Origin: Niallia sp. FSL W8-0635
GTDB taxonomy: Bacteria; Bacillota; Bacilli; Bacillales; Cytobacillaceae
DNA: 64,000 bases
Assembly (NCBI RefSeq): GCF_038007965.1
Contig: NZ_JBBOYD010000001.1
Span: 660,501 to 724,500 of the forward strand
Direction of reading: 5' to 3'
In this document: one piece after another, positions 1-8,940 of the stretch
How the letters are laid out: each line of letters opens with the position of its first letter
How positions within the stretch are numbered: position 1 is the stretch's first letter
The notes under the pieces: model-generated
Seen by the model: the letters and a program-made list of their open reading frames with translations, nothing else
Told to the model about the DNA's origin: nothing
Database searches by the model: none
Translations under genes and position numbers: made by a program

Positions 1-1120
1 AAAAGGAAACTGGTCCACAAACAAAGTAATGAGCGTCTTTAATAATAGTATTCTCTTTCAGCCATTCTGAATCAATATAGCCGGCTTTCTTAAAGAAAGG
101 ATTTAATTTATCCTCATCTGATGGGTTTTCGAAAATATAAGATAGCTGCAAGTTAGTGATTTTATCTTTTATACCAATTAACTCCTCATTAAATGCTTGG
201 ATAGCACCGTTTCTTGCAGAATGGATAAAGTTTACCTCTCTATTTGGCTGCTCTTCAGCAATGGTTGCTACCATACTCATAAATGGTGTAATTCCAACAC
301 CACCACTTAGAAAAACAATCGGACTTTCTTCTTTTATAAGCGTATAATCACCAGCTGGAACAGTAACTTCTACTGTATCATCCACATTTATGTCGGTGTG
401 AAGATAATTGGATACTTTTCCATCCGGATTTTCTACTGACGCTTCTTTTTTGACAGAGATTCGGAAATATTCTTTATTACTTGCACTTGATAAGCTATAT
501 TGGCGATTAAATAAGAATTTCTCTCCAGGAATTGATAAACGGATCGTAATATACTGACCTGCTTCATAGGCTGGTAAAGAGCTTCCGTCTGTTGGAGCTA
601 GATAAAAGGAAGTAATCACATCACTTTCTTGAATCTTTTTAATAATTTTAAATTCCTTATAATCAGACCAACCACCACTTTTAGTAGCACTTTCTTCATA
701 CATTTGTTTTTCAATATCAATAAATACTTGTGCAATTACTCCATATGTGTCAGCCCAAGCTTGGATAATCTCATCAGTAGCTGCGTCTCCTAGGACTTCT
801 TTGATCGCTTTTAAAAGGTATTCACCAACGATAGGATAATGCTCTGGTTTGATCATTAAGCTGCGGTGTTTATGGGCGATTTGTTTGACAACTGGTATAA
901 TAGTTTCAAGTTTATCAATATTTTGCGCAGCAGCTAAAACAGTATTAGAAAGAGCGGTTTGCTGACGTCCTTTCGCTTGATTAGCATGGTTAAAGATGTT
1001 CAATAGTTCAGGATGTGCTTTAAATAAATTGCTATAGAAAACAGTAGTTATTTGTGTACCATGAACTTGTAATACTGGTACAGTAGATTTAATGATGTCC
1101 ATTGTTTTTTGTGATAACAT
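1..1120 (-). CDS. hmp: Flavohemoprotein / nitric oxide dioxygenase (3' end cut by window edge)
   Basis: Converts nitric oxide to nitrate using O2, NAD(P)H, FAD and heme in the cytoplasm. The translation from the ATG at 1118-1120 begins MLSQKTMDIIKSTVPVLQVH, a globin domain, with the proximal-heme region IKPEHYPIVGEYLL. It continues into a ferredoxin-reductase-type FAD domain (FNRQYSLSS) and an NAD-binding domain (VFLSGGVGITPF). About 373 residues are visible; the family has about 400, so only the C-terminal tail is missing. The RBS AAAAGAAGG precedes the start. It is divergent from the nsrR-like gene, and two NsrR-like boxes lie over its promoter, so derepression by NO is expected (inference). 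Confidence 0.95.
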   Translation of the reverse strand, partial: MLSQKTMDIIKSTVPVLQVHGTQITTVFYSNLFKAHPELLNIFNHANQAKGRQQTALSNTVLAAAQNIDKLETIIPVVKQIAHKHRSLMIKPEHYPIVGEYLLKAIKEVLGDAATDEIIQAWADTYGVIAQVFIDIEKQMYEESATKSGGWSDYKEFKIIKKIQESDVITSFYLAPTDGSSLPAYEAGQYITIRLSIPGEKFLFNRQYSLSSASNKEYFRISVKKEASVENPDGKVSNYLHTDINVDDTVEVTVPAGDYTLIKEESPIVFLSGGVGITPFMSMVATIAEEQPNREVNFIHSARNGAIQAFNEELIGIKDKITNLQLSYIFENPSDEDKLNPFFKKAGYIDSEWLKENTIIKDAHYFVCGPVSF

Positions 1121-1141
1121 AATTAAGACCTTCTTTTAAGT

Positions 1142-1210
1142 AATATTTTAAATACATCTTTTATGATAAAAGTCTGTCTATATAAAAGCAATATTTTAAA
1201 TACTTCTTTT
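1142..1210 (-). promoter_or_regulatory. hmp promoter with two NsrR-like operators
   Basis: Two near-identical copies of AATATTTTAAATAC(A/T)TCTT start at 1142 and 1190 (48 bp apart). Read on the minus strand they are AAGATGTATTTAAAATATT, close to the AT-rich NsrR consensus with two AAGATGYATTT-like half sites. A minus-strand promoter sits between them: -35 TTGCTT (1186-1191) and -10 TATCAT (1163-1168) with a 17-nt spacer. One box overlaps the -35 and the other follows the -10, an arrangement suited to repression of hmp by the adjacent Rrf2 regulator. Confidence 0.75.
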
Positions 1211-1286
1211 TTACTGTATTTATCATGTTTAACAAAATGTTCACATTTTCACTGTAAGAACCGTAAAAATAGCAAAAGGAGATAGA

Positions 1287-1748
1287 ATGATGCGGTTAAC
1301 TAATTATTCCGATTACTCTTTAAGAGTATTAATTTATTTGGCAACACAAGAAACTTCAAAACTTACAAATATAAAAGAAATATCCGAAGTTTATAATATA
1401 TCCAAAAATCACTTGATGAAGATTATTTTTAATCTCGGAAAATTAGGGTATATCGAAACAATCAGAGGCAGAAGTGGAGGCTTTCGCTTAGCAAAGGATC
1501 CTGCTGAAATCAACATAGGTGAACTTATCCGCAAAACGGAAGAGAATTTTTATTTGGTTGAGTGCTTTGAAGATAATAATGCATGTGTCATTACGCCTGT
1601 TTGTTCATTAAAGCATGTCCTAAATAATGCATTAGAGCAATTTTTCAACGTATTGGACCAATACACACTTGCGGATATAGCAGAAAATCAAGTGATGCTA
1701 AAAGATTATTTTGCCTTGAAACAACAAACAAGCTCAGACGATGTCTAA
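1287..1748 (+). CDS. nsrR: NsrR, Rrf2-family nitric-oxide-sensing repressor
   Basis: Fe-S transcriptional repressor that loses DNA binding when its cluster reacts with NO. The 153-residue product has the Rrf2 N-terminal winged helix (MRLTNYSDYSLRVLIYLA, then the basic GRSGGFRLAK wing). It also has three cysteines in NsrR spacing, C93, C100 and C106, for the cluster. The RBS AAAAGGAG at 1275-1282 could serve either of two tandem ATGs (1287 or 1290); family alignment favours the second (MRLTNYSDY). It is divergent from hmp, its expected target. A terminator-like inverted repeat overlaps its stop codon. Confidence 0.93.
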   Translation: MMRLTNYSDYSLRVLIYLATQETSKLTNIKEISEVYNISKNHLMKIIFNLGKLGYIETIRGRSGGFRLAKDPAEINIGELIRKTEENFYLVECFEDNNACVITPVCSLKHVLNNALEQFFNVLDQYTLADIAENQVMLKDYFALKQQTSSDDV

Positions 1749-1760
1749 GTTTGTTTGTTG
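1722..1760 (+). terminator. Probable nsrR terminator overlapping its stop codon
   Basis: CAACAAACAAG-CTC-AGAC pairs with GTCT-AAG-TTTGTTTGTTG across a short loop. It is followed by a T-rich stretch (TTATTCTTGTTTTC). The stop codon of nsrR lies inside the right arm. The stem is imperfect. Confidence 0.5.
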
Positions 1761-1955
1761 TTATTCTTGTTTTCTTTTAAATGTTCTAAGCTTCTAATCA
1801 CCAAATCAATTTCTTCATTTGTCAGGAACTCATAATGCCTGATTTTATAAATAGTCCGTCCTTTTCCGTCACCTTTCTTTCATTAGAAATACAATTTTTA
1901 GGGAGCCTATTCCCTATTTTTTTAGGTGATAAATCTATAAAGAGTTAGAATGGAG

Positions 1956-2006
1956 AAAAAGAGCAGAAGAGGCAGACAATTATGTCCGCCTTTTCTGCTC
2001 TTTTTA
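1956..2006 (-). terminator. Terminator downstream of the small lipoprotein gene
   Basis: A long stem (AAAAAGAGCAGAAGAGGCAG pairing with the CCGCCTTTTCTGCTCTTTTT arm) with an ATTA loop. On the minus strand it ends in TTTTTC after the 2020-2160 gene. It can also work on the plus strand. Confidence 0.75.
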
Positions 2007-2019
2007 TTTATCTTATTAC

Positions 2020-2160
2020 TTATTCATTTGTTTCGTTCTCAGCAGGTGTTTCTGTTTCCGTATCTTCCGTTTGGTCATCATTTTGGTCTGAGCAACCAAC
2101 TAGCATACCAGTGAAAAGTAAAGCTGTCATCATTCCTAATGTTAACTTCTTGAATTTCAA
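2020..2160 (-). CDS. Small (46-aa) lipoprotein
   Basis: A short gene with a TTG start (2158-2160) behind an AGAGGTGA ribosome site. The translation begins MKFKKLTLGMMTALLFTGML and continues VGCSDQNDDQ. This is a basic n-region, a hydrophobic core and a lipobox (MLVGC), followed by a highly acidic, Asp/Glu/Thr-rich tail of about 23 residues. It would be lipidated on Cys23 and held on the outer face of the membrane. A strong terminator follows. Function is unknown; small lipoproteins of this kind are common in Bacillaceae. Confidence 0.75.
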   Translation of the reverse strand: MKFKKLTLGMMTALLFTGMLVGCSDQNDDQTEDTETETPAENETNE

Positions 2161-2430
2161 AAGAATCACCTCTATAAGTAATTTTTGGTACTACCCTAGT
2201 GTATAGAAACTTTATTAATTCACTATTAAGCTAATGCTAAATCATGTAATTAATTTCAGTTCCATTTACCTAATAAAATTACCTTTTTTTAGATGGGAAT
2301 TTTTTCAGCAATTAACGGATGATAAGAACTGGATATTTCGCCGCAGAAGCTATAGTATATGAAGAAGACAGAATGAGGAAAGATAGTTATAATAAGTTTT
2401 TTAATAGAGATGATATAGGAGTAATTATAG

Positions 2431-3828
2431 ATGAAAGATAAACAGCAAAACACGGTGGCAAAGTTGAAGGTAGGACAAACCTTTCCATTAACGATTAAGC
2501 GTTTAGGGATAAATGGCGAAGGAGTCGGCTATTTTAAAAGACAGGTTGTATTCGTGCCAGGTGCTCTTCCTGGTGAAGAAGTGGTGGTAGAAGCAACCAA
2601 GGTTCAGCCTAAGTTTTCAGAAGGAAAGGTAAAGAAGATAAGAAAATCTTCGCCATTCCGCGTTCAAGCGCCATGTCCTTTTTACGAACAATGTGGAGGA
2701 TGTCAGCTTCAGCATTTAGACTATAATCAGCAGCTACAGGAAAAAAGAGATATCGTCATTCAATCATTAGAAAGACATACAAAACTGAAAATCGATAAAT
2801 TAGATATTCGCTCAACAATCGGCATGGAAGATCCATGGAACTATCGCAATAAAAGCCAATTCCAAGTGGGACAGCAAAAAAATGGTGCGATTATTGCAGG
2901 TCTATACGGACTTGATTCCCATCGTTTAATTCCAATTCAGAATTGTATGGTGCAGCATCCGTTGACAAACAAAGTATCAGAAGAAGTTCGTAAAATTCTA
3001 GAAGAATTCCAAATCCCAATCTATGACGAACGCAAGCAAAAAGGGATTGTTCGTACGATTGTAACGCGTGCTGGCTTTGAATCTGGAGAGGTTCAAGTTG
3101 TACTGATTACAACGCAAAAAGAAATGCCAAGAAAAAAACTAGTGATGGCCGAAATCCAAAAAAGATTACCAGAAGTGAAATCATTAGTACAAAACATAAA
3201 CGGCAACAAAACCTCCCTTATTTTTGGAGAAAAGACAATTCACTTAAGTGGGGAAGAAGTTATCCAAGAAACACTAGGAGATTTAAACTTCGAGCTGTCT
3301 GCAAGAGCGTTCTTCCAATTGAATCCTGTGCAAACAGTAAAGCTGTATGATGAAGTCAAAAAAGCAGCTGCTTTAACAGGGAAAGAAAAGATTGCCGATG
3401 CGTATTGCGGAGTCGGAACAATAGGCTTATGGCTAGCCGATGGCGCAAGTGAAGTTCGCGGGATGGATACGATTGAAGCAGCGATTACAGATGCACAAAA
3501 AAATGCAGATAGACAAGGTATCGAAAACGCAACCTATGTAACAGGTACAGCAGAACACTGGCTGCCGAAATGGGTAGAAGAAGGCTGGCGTCCAGATGTG
3601 GTTGTCGTTGACCCGCCGAGAACAGGCTGTGATCGGAAGCTATTAGATGCAATTAAAAAGGTTAAACCGAAGAAGTTTGTGTATGTTTCTTGTAATCCAT
3701 CTACTTTGGCGAAGGATATTGATTATTTGTCTAAGGATTATAAAGTAGAGTATTTGCAGCCGGTGGATATGTTTCCGCATACGGCGCATGTTGAATGTGT
3801 GTCGCAGATGGTTTTGAGGGAGAATTAA
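2431..3828 (+). CDS. rlmD: 23S rRNA (uracil-C5)-methyltransferase, RlmD/RlmCD (RumA family)
   Basis: SAM-dependent m5U methyltransferase of 23S rRNA, 465 residues. It has an N-terminal TRAM domain (about 10-70), Fe-S cysteines C82, C88 and C91 ([10 protein letters not shown]) with a fourth near residue 172, a SAM motif ([10 protein letters not shown]), [10 protein letters not shown], and the catalytic-cysteine motif [11 protein letters not shown]. The RBS AGGAG precedes the ATG. The gene is the target of the island: its last codons ([12 protein letters not shown]) appear to be supplied by the island, while a homologous native ending lies at 25056-25091. Its stop codon overlaps the convergent recombinase stop. 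It should remain functional (inference). Confidence 0.95.
   Translation: MKDKQQNTVAKLKVGQTFPLTIKRLGINGEGVGYFKRQVVFVPGALPGEEVVVEATKVQPKFSEGKVKKIRKSSPFRVQAPCPFYEQCGGCQLQHLDYNQQLQEKRDIVIQSLERHTKLKIDKLDIRSTIGMEDPWNYRNKSQFQVGQQKNGAIIAGLYGLDSHRLIPIQNCMVQHPLTNKVSEEVRKILEEFQIPIYDERKQKGIVRTIVTRAGFESGEVQVVLITTQKEMPRKKLVMAEIQKRLPEVKSLVQNINGNKTSLIFGEKTIHLSGEEVIQETLGDLNFELSARAFFQLNPVQTVKLYDEVKKAAALTGKEKIADAYCGVGTIGLWLADGASEVRGMDTIEAAITDAQKNADRQGIENATYVTGTAEHWLPKWVEEGWRPDVVVVDPPRTGCDRKLLDAIKKVKPKKFVYVSCNPSTLAKDIDYLSKDYKVEYLQPVDMFPHTAHVECVSQMVLREN
3787..3808. other. attL of the island (left junction in rlmD)
   Basis: The CATGT crossover region (3787-3791) lies inside rlmD, followed by the island-borne half-site that ends with GTCGCAGA (3801-3808). 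The perfect inverted partner TCTGCGAC lies at the right junction. The island half-site doubles as the last codons of rlmD. Confidence 0.7.
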
Positions 3829-5303
3829 CCAGGTGAAATTGAAAATCGATAAGTAATCATAGGAATACCGTTATTATCTACCTCAATCCGCTCAACAAAA
3901 TGATGGAGTATTTCCTCCGTTACTTCATGAAGCGGTAAAAAGCGGCTAATGGTATTTCGAAGTTTTTCAATTCGTCCTAAAAATTCATCATGTCGGAGTG
4001 AGGCTTCAAGCCCACTCCTTTTAATATTTAACTCATTTATTTGTTCTTGATTATCATCAGCAACTTCTCGATATTCTTCATGGGTTATTTGGTTTTCTGC
4101 AAGCATCTCAAGGTAGCGTTTCTTTTTTGCTTTAGAAGCTTTAATTTCATTTTCAATGTTGTTTAATATTTGAGCAACTTGCTTTTGTTTCATTTGAGCT
4201 TCTTCTGCAAGGGTATTTAAGTATTCCTTATCGTTAATAACTTGAGCCATTTTTTTAATATCAGAAAGGATTGTTTCTTTTAAATCCTTTTCTTTTATAG
4301 TTCTTTGAGTGCAAGCAATTTTTCCATGACGAGCGTAACTCCCGCAAATGTAGCCAGTTCGATTTTGCCTATACCACATACCTGTTCCGCAGTCAGAGCA
4401 ATATAGGACATTTGTAAAAAGATGCTTTTTTACCTTCGTATGATTTTTCTTGCGACTTCTCATTAGCTCTTGTACGGTATCAAAGGTTTCTTGCGAAATG
4501 ATTGCCTGGTGTGTATTTCTTACAATAATTTGGTTTTCTTCAGGAATACTGTGCCTTGACTGGGAGGTGACACTTCTTGTAGTTTCTCTTCCCTGAACTA
4601 AATCACCTGTATAATGCGGATTAGTCAGGATGGTCTTAATAGTTGAACCATGCCAATATCGACCTGCATTGCTCTTCTGTGCCACCTGAGAGGGTGTTGG
4701 GTACCCCTTTTTGGAAAGAGAACGAGCAATGGAATCGAAACCCTTTCCACTCAAATATAAATCAAATATGCTCTTAACAACTTCAGGCGTATAATCATCT
4801 GCAAGAACTAGCTTCTTATCAATTACCTTATAACCATAGGGAGCGTTTGAACCATGAAAATTTCCTCTTTTGGCATTTGTGTTTAGAGCAGCTTTGATAC
4901 GTTCAGAAGTACGTTGTGATTCCTGTTCATAGACCCAAGCATATAAGCCGAACATATGAATATTGCCCTCAAGTGAATTAATCGCATTATCAAAGGTGAT
5001 GATGTGGATATTATGCTTTTCGGCAATATCCTTAATTTCATATGAAAGCTTCCCATTCCTTGCTAGGCGCGATAGTTCCTTTGAAAGAATGACATCGAAC
5101 TTATGCTGCTTTGCGTCCTCAATCAATTGCCGGAGGTTTTCCCGCTTTTTATCCTTCGTTCCCGATTCCACATCAATATAAATACGAAACAAATCCCATC
5201 CCTTCTCCACGATTATGTTGTAAAAGAACTGCTGCTGATTTTCCAATGAGGTTTTCTGCTCTTCTTTATCTGTCGAAACCCTAATGTATACTGCACATTT
5301 CAT
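3825..5303 (-). CDS. Large serine recombinase, left-end copy (Rec1)
   Basis: Site-specific DNA recombinase, 492 residues. The N-terminal resolvase domain has the nucleophile Ser10 in [11 protein letters not shown] and the [12 protein letters not shown] motif. Next come the recombinase DNA-binding domain (APYGYKV...[13 protein letters not shown]), a zinc ribbon ([10 protein letters not shown]...[11 protein letters not shown]), and a C-terminal coiled-coil tail. The stop codon overlaps that of rlmD at the island edge, so this is the prime candidate integrase/excisionase. It closely resembles the recombinase at 17246-18730 in shared blocks ([24 protein letters not shown]). A hairpin encloses its RBS and a recombinase-site-like dyad lies just upstream. 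Confidence 0.93.
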   Translation of the reverse strand: MKCAVYIRVSTDKEEQKTSLENQQQFFYNIIVEKGWDLFRIYIDVESGTKDKKRENLRQLIEDAKQHKFDVILSKELSRLARNGKLSYEIKDIAEKHNIHIITFDNAINSLEGNIHMFGLYAWVYEQESQRTSERIKAALNTNAKRGNFHGSNAPYGYKVIDKKLVLADDYTPEVVKSIFDLYLSGKGFDSIARSLSKKGYPTPSQVAQKSNAGRYWHGSTIKTILTNPHYTGDLVQGRETTRSVTSQSRHSIPEENQIIVRNTHQAIISQETFDTVQELMRSRKKNHTKVKKHLFTNVLYCSDCGTGMWYRQNRTGYICGSYARHGKIACTQRTIKEKDLKETILSDIKKMAQVINDKEYLNTLAEEAQMKQKQVAQILNNIENEIKASKAKKKRYLEMLAENQITHEEYREVADDNQEQINELNIKRSGLEASLRHDEFLGRIEKLRNTISRFLPLHEVTEEILHHFVERIEVDNNGIPMITYRFSISPG

Positions 5304-5305
5304 TT

Positions 5306-5333
5306 ATCTCAACTCCAATCAAAATGTTGAGAT
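5306..5333 (-). promoter_or_regulatory. Hairpin/operator over the Rec1 ribosome binding site
   Basis: On the minus strand ATCTCAAC and GTTGAGAT are perfect 8-bp inverted arms. The GGAG of the RBS lies at the edge of the arm next to the start codon. As RNA it could hide the RBS; as DNA it could be an autoregulatory operator. Confidence 0.5.
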
Positions 5334-5360
5334 GTAGTAATGTTTACCTGTGAACTACTA
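5330..5360. repeat. Recombinase-site-like dyad; half shared with the right end of the island
   Basis: The minus strand reads AGGTAAACATTACTACATCT (5330-5349). This matches AGGTAAACACTACTACATCT at 25002-25021 in 19 of 20 positions, in inverted orientation. Here the sequence also forms an imperfect dyad (TAGTAATGTT...GAACTACTA, 5335-5360). At the right end only one half is present. Confidence 0.6.
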
Positions 5361-5382
5361 TTGACATTTTTTTTCATGAATA

Positions 5383-5425
5383 TCCATTTGATTATTATTT
5401 CTTAGGGAAATAATAATCAAATGGA
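5383..5425. repeat. Perfect 19-bp inverted repeat with 5-nt loop
   Basis: TCCATTTGATTATTATTTC (5383-5401), loop TTAGG, then GAAATAATAATCAAATGGA (5407-5425). It lies in the divergent gap between Rec1 and the YopX-like gene. It is followed by GGGGG rather than a T tract and lacks a GC-rich stem, so an operator or recombination-related site is more likely than a terminator. Confidence 0.85.
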
Positions 5426-5519
5426 GGGGGAATTTGGGTATTGTATCCTGATAAGCTAAATTTTAATCATTCGTAACCGAATAACCACATAAAAATGGAA
5501 TAGGAGGTGACAAATTGGT

Positions 5520-5861
5520 ATGAAAAAAGTCAAATTTAAGGCTTATGACAATTTTGAAGACCAGACATATGAAGTAATTGAAATATCCTTTGAAAAGAAT
5601 AAAGTATTTACTCTGTTTAGAGGAGGATTAAGAAACGTTTATGATTTTGATGATGTGGTGATACTTCCCCATACTGGCTTATTAGATAATAATAGAAAGG
5701 AAATTTATGAGCGGGACCGCTTAGAAAAGGGGGATATTGGTTATATTGTTAGCTACGATGATTTTAACGCGCAGTTTGTAGGAGTTAACCAGGAAAATGA
5801 ATCTGAAAGAAAACCTTTAAGGGAACTTATAGATACTGGTTTTGTTGTGAAAAATACTTGA
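5520..5861 (+). CDS. YopX-family phage-type protein
   Basis: A 113-residue cytoplasmic protein matching the YopX family pattern: an N-terminal FKAYDNFEDQTYEV, then PHTGLLDNNRKEIYERDRL (family TGLkDknGkeIYEGD), then a G.I..Y..F..QFVG beta-rich end. Members are abundant in Bacillus phages and mobile islands and have no assigned biochemical activity. TAGGAGGTGA precedes the ATG at 5520 with 9-nt spacing. It is divergent from Rec1 across a gap with a perfect palindrome. A bidirectional terminator separates it from the convergent PHP-ATPase. Confidence 0.8.
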   Translation: MKKVKFKAYDNFEDQTYEVIEISFEKNKVFTLFRGGLRNVYDFDDVVILPHTGLLDNNRKEIYERDRLEKGDIGYIVSYDDFNAQFVGVNQENESERKPLRELIDTGFVVKNT

Positions 5862-5881
5862 AAATCCCTTTATTTCGAGAA

Positions 5882-5915
5882 AAGGACGCATGTAAAATCC
5901 ATGCGCCTTGAAAAA
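5882..5915. terminator. Bidirectional terminator
   Basis: AAGGACGCATG (5882-5892) pairs with CATGCGCCTT (5900-5909) around TAAAATC. It lies between the convergent YopX-like gene and the PHP-ATPase, with A/T-rich flanks on both sides. Confidence 0.65.
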
Positions 5916-5925
5916 ACATTAAGTA

Positions 5926-8900
5926 TTATATGGAAATATAATATTTCGATTCTCTATTTTTAAAAGCAGGGGTGGTACCTTCTAAAATATCAATAATTCT
6001 TTTGTTTATATCAGGATTTTCAATTGAACCAGATAAATACTCGATATTATTATCTTGGTACTTTTGCATATTTGCATGAATAATTTGTTCAGCATCACAA
6101 ACGACAGCTAAGTTAGGATTATGGGTAACAATCACAATTTGGCGGCGGTTTTTAGCCTCCTTTATACAAGGGACTAAGAGATTGAAAACAGTTTGGTTGT
6201 CTAGATTCTCTTCCGGTTGGTCAATTATTAATGGAATATCATCTTTATCTACTAAAAGGTAGAAAATTAAAAGTAAAGCCCCTTTTTCTCCAGGAGATAA
6301 TGTTTTTAAGTCCTTGTCACCCAGTTTTAAACTATATATAGGCTGCAAATAATTTAGGGAAAAAAGAACCTCGTAAAAATCTATAAGACTGGAGCTTTTA
6401 GTTAGCTGTGAGCTAATATTTATTGATTCTGGCTCGTTAGTGTCCCTAGAACAAATTTCAGCAACAATTTTATTAACAAATTCTATAACAGATTGTGTCT
6501 CATTAAAGTTAACAGATTCCATTAACTCTTCTAATACCTTTTTTCCTTCATCCTTTCCTTGAAAAGGTCCTTTAATGCCTTGATTGATTAGTGATAAAAA
6601 TCTTTCTGAAAAACCTTTGATTTGTATCGAAACCTCAAATTTCAACTGGAATTTTTCATCATTAAGAGAGTGCTTAGAAATAAAGTTTTGAACAGGTTTA
6701 TATAGTTCCTCATAAACACTTTTTATACTCACTATGTTTTGATGTATTTCATTTACTTTTTTATTTCTTTCTTCTCTAAGTTTTAAAAGCTCCTTTTCAA
6801 CTTCATTAGTAATTGAAAGTTTTCTTTTATTTAATAGGTCCAATTCATCTTTTATTTGCTTCAATTTTTCTTGCCAATCTAATAAGTCCTTTTGATAAAT
6901 TTGATACTTTCTTTGCGGTTCATCTAATTGGTTTTGAAGATTATTTATTACTTCCTCCACTTTTGCTTTTTTTGTTATTAAATTCTCTTTGGAGTCAGTT
7001 ACTAAAATTTTATTTAATTGTTCTTTTTCTAGCAGTAAAGCTTCTTTTTGTGTTAATAATACTTCAGTATTAATATTTAGAGAAATAATGTTTTTAATAT
7101 CAACACTTAAAAATTCAGCTTCTTTGGAGCAACTTGAAATGAAAATTTCGTACTGTTTTTTAAAATTTTCAATATATCCCTCAAGTCGTTCAACATATGA
7201 TAATTTTTCTTCAACGTCATTTTGTAGATTTGACTTAGTTTTAATCTCTTCTGTAATACTGTTTAAGTTCTGGTTCAATTCTGCAAGTTTTTGCGTAGCT
7301 TCATAAATTTGCTTTTGTGCTTCTGGATTTGCTTCAATTTTTTCAACTTCCATAGGTGTTATCTTCTCATGGGCACTAAGTTCTTCTTCTTTTGATTTTA
7401 TCTGTTCATTTATCCCATTTTTATATTTAGTTGAACAAAATTTTTCCTGTTCAATAATAGATTCATGAATTGAGCCTAACTCCATTTTTAATATATCAAT
7501 ATTTTTTTTATATTTCTCTGTCTTCACTTTAATAAGGTCATTTAAAGAGTTTTCTTTTAATCTATCTTTTTCATCCACATGTGAAAAAATAACAGTTTTT
7601 AATTCATCCTCAAATTTCTCATCATCAACATTGCATAGCTTTTCTATAAACTGCTGCGGGAGGTACTTTACCTTTTCAGTTTCATGACCAGCTGGATTTT
7701 CGTTTAAATTCTTACTTTCACTTTGACCGCTTTCCCACTCAATTTCTCCAATAAAATTACTTGCCAAATTACCTTGTCTGAATTTATTTTTTGTTAGGAA
7801 TGAAAAGTCAGAATAATTCTTGGTGTTTCCAAGTAAACCAATAATATCAGCTATGGCGCTCTTTCCATTTCCTTTATTCCCAATCACTGCGACTAAATCA
7901 TGATTTAGTGGGATAGAAGCATTAAACCATCCAGTGTGTTTAGATTGGTCTGTCTTTTGGACTTTAATCGACTTAATATATTTAGTTGGGTTCTTCCTAA
8001 TATTCTCAAGCTTAGGAGGGATATTTCCAATAAATACTCTACTACCAAATTCATTTCTAATTTGTCTCAAACCATCGAACGTTGAATCGCATTTTAGCCA
8101 GGTGAAGCACTTTCCTAACCTATCTTTATCGGTAGAATCAGAGAAACGATGGGCATCGCTACAATCTAGCAACCTGTTATTTACATTTTCGGAAGTGAGG
8201 TTGTCTTTTGCATTTTGAAAATGTTCCGGACTTGGGCTTGAAATAAAAACAAAATCACAATTATTAATAATGGTTTTTTTATCAGCAATTGAATGGTTGT
8301 TCCATTTAATGTCAGCCCATTCGGTTTTTCCAACAGCAGTTAAATATTTATTTTTAAAATATGACCTTGAAAGTATTTCATTAATCTCATTTAAATCTAA
8401 ATTTAAATTATTAAATCCTTCTATTAAATCATCTCCATAATGGACACGTTGTTCTTCAGGTACAGATTCCTTAATTTTTTTTCCTAAGTCGGCTAAACTT
8501 TCCCTTGTAATTACACCGTGCCAAGAGATAGTTTCATGTTCAGGACTTAATTGGTATTTTGAAGTTAGAGCGTTTAGAAATTGAGATTGAATTACATCAG
8601 GGTTAAGAGCGTCAGAGAAAATAATATGATAGTTTATTCGACTTAGACTGCTTTTTGTTCCCCCAAATTTATTTAATCTCAGTTCAATTACTGGCAAAAT
8701 TAAATCTATATTTTGTAGTCGTCCATCTTCCTTATATTTAAGAACCTTTTTATAACCATCGATAAAAATATAATCATTTATTCCAAGCACTTTTATGTCT
8801 TCTGGTAAGGATTCTAAATCAGAAATATACTTTTCCCAAACATTTTCATCTTCCGGACATCTATATTGATGCACAATGGATTCAGGAGTATGAACATGTA

Positions 8901-8940
8901 AGTCCCATTTTCTCCAAATTGACCCTCTAACATCACTCAT
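5926..8940 (-). CDS. TrlF/Ppl-type protein: PHP phosphoesterase domain fused to SMC-like ATPase
   Basis: 1004 residues. The N-terminus has a PHP domain with the metal-binding HxH motif (DLHVHT, H15 and H17) and later LLDCSDAH. It is followed by an SMC/RecN-type ATPase: Walker A GNKGNGKS at about 354-361, a long coiled coil (about 450-770), signature LSPGEKG near 880, and Walker B IPLIIDQPEENLDN near 900 with the switch histidine (VTHNPN). The start is set by AAGGGGC ahead of the ATG. PHP-ATPases of this form recur in defence islands; I recall one (ppl) reported as anti-phage. It is probably a nuclease or nucleotide phosphatase gated by ATP (inference). Stand-alone gene, no partner. Confidence 0.85.
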   Translation of the reverse strand: MSDVRGSIWRKWDLHVHTPESIVHQYRCPEDENVWEKYISDLESLPEDIKVLGINDYIFIDGYKKVLKYKEDGRLQNIDLILPVIELRLNKFGGTKSSLSRINYHIIFSDALNPDVIQSQFLNALTSKYQLSPEHETISWHGVITRESLADLGKKIKESVPEEQRVHYGDDLIEGFNNLNLDLNEINEILSRSYFKNKYLTAVGKTEWADIKWNNHSIADKKTIINNCDFVFISSPSPEHFQNAKDNLTSENVNNRLLDCSDAHRFSDSTDKDRLGKCFTWLKCDSTFDGLRQIRNEFGSRVFIGNIPPKLENIRKNPTKYIKSIKVQKTDQSKHTGWFNASIPLNHDLVAVIGNKGNGKSAIADIIGLLGNTKNYSDFSFLTKNKFRQGNLASNFIGEIEWESGQSESKNLNENPAGHETEKVKYLPQQFIEKLCNVDDEKFEDELKTVIFSHVDEKDRLKENSLNDLIKVKTEKYKKNIDILKMELGSIHESIIEQEKFCSTKYKNGINEQIKSKEEELSAHEKITPMEVEKIEANPEAQKQIYEATQKLAELNQNLNSITEEIKTKSNLQNDVEEKLSYVERLEGYIENFKKQYEIFISSCSKEAEFLSVDIKNIISLNINTEVLLTQKEALLLEKEQLNKILVTDSKENLITKKAKVEEVINNLQNQLDEPQRKYQIYQKDLLDWQEKLKQIKDELDLLNKRKLSITNEVEKELLKLREERNKKVNEIHQNIVSIKSVYEELYKPVQNFISKHSLNDEKFQLKFEVSIQIKGFSERFLSLINQGIKGPFQGKDEGKKVLEELMESVNFNETQSVIEFVNKIVAEICSRDTNEPESINISSQLTKSSSLIDFYEVLFSLNYLQPIYSLKLGDKDLKTLSPGEKGALLLIFYLLVDKDDIPLIIDQPEENLDNQTVFNLLVPCIKEAKNRRQIVIVTHNPNLAVVCDAEQIIHANMQKYQDNNIEYLSGSIENPDINKRIIDILEGTTPAFKNRESKYYISI

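Noticed and set aside
1745..1886. Minus-strand open stretch ending ...TNEEIDLVIRSLEHLK next to nsrR
   Set aside because: It looks protein-like for about 44 codons but has no start codon after an upstream in-frame TGA. It could be a relic, but the support is too thin for a feature.
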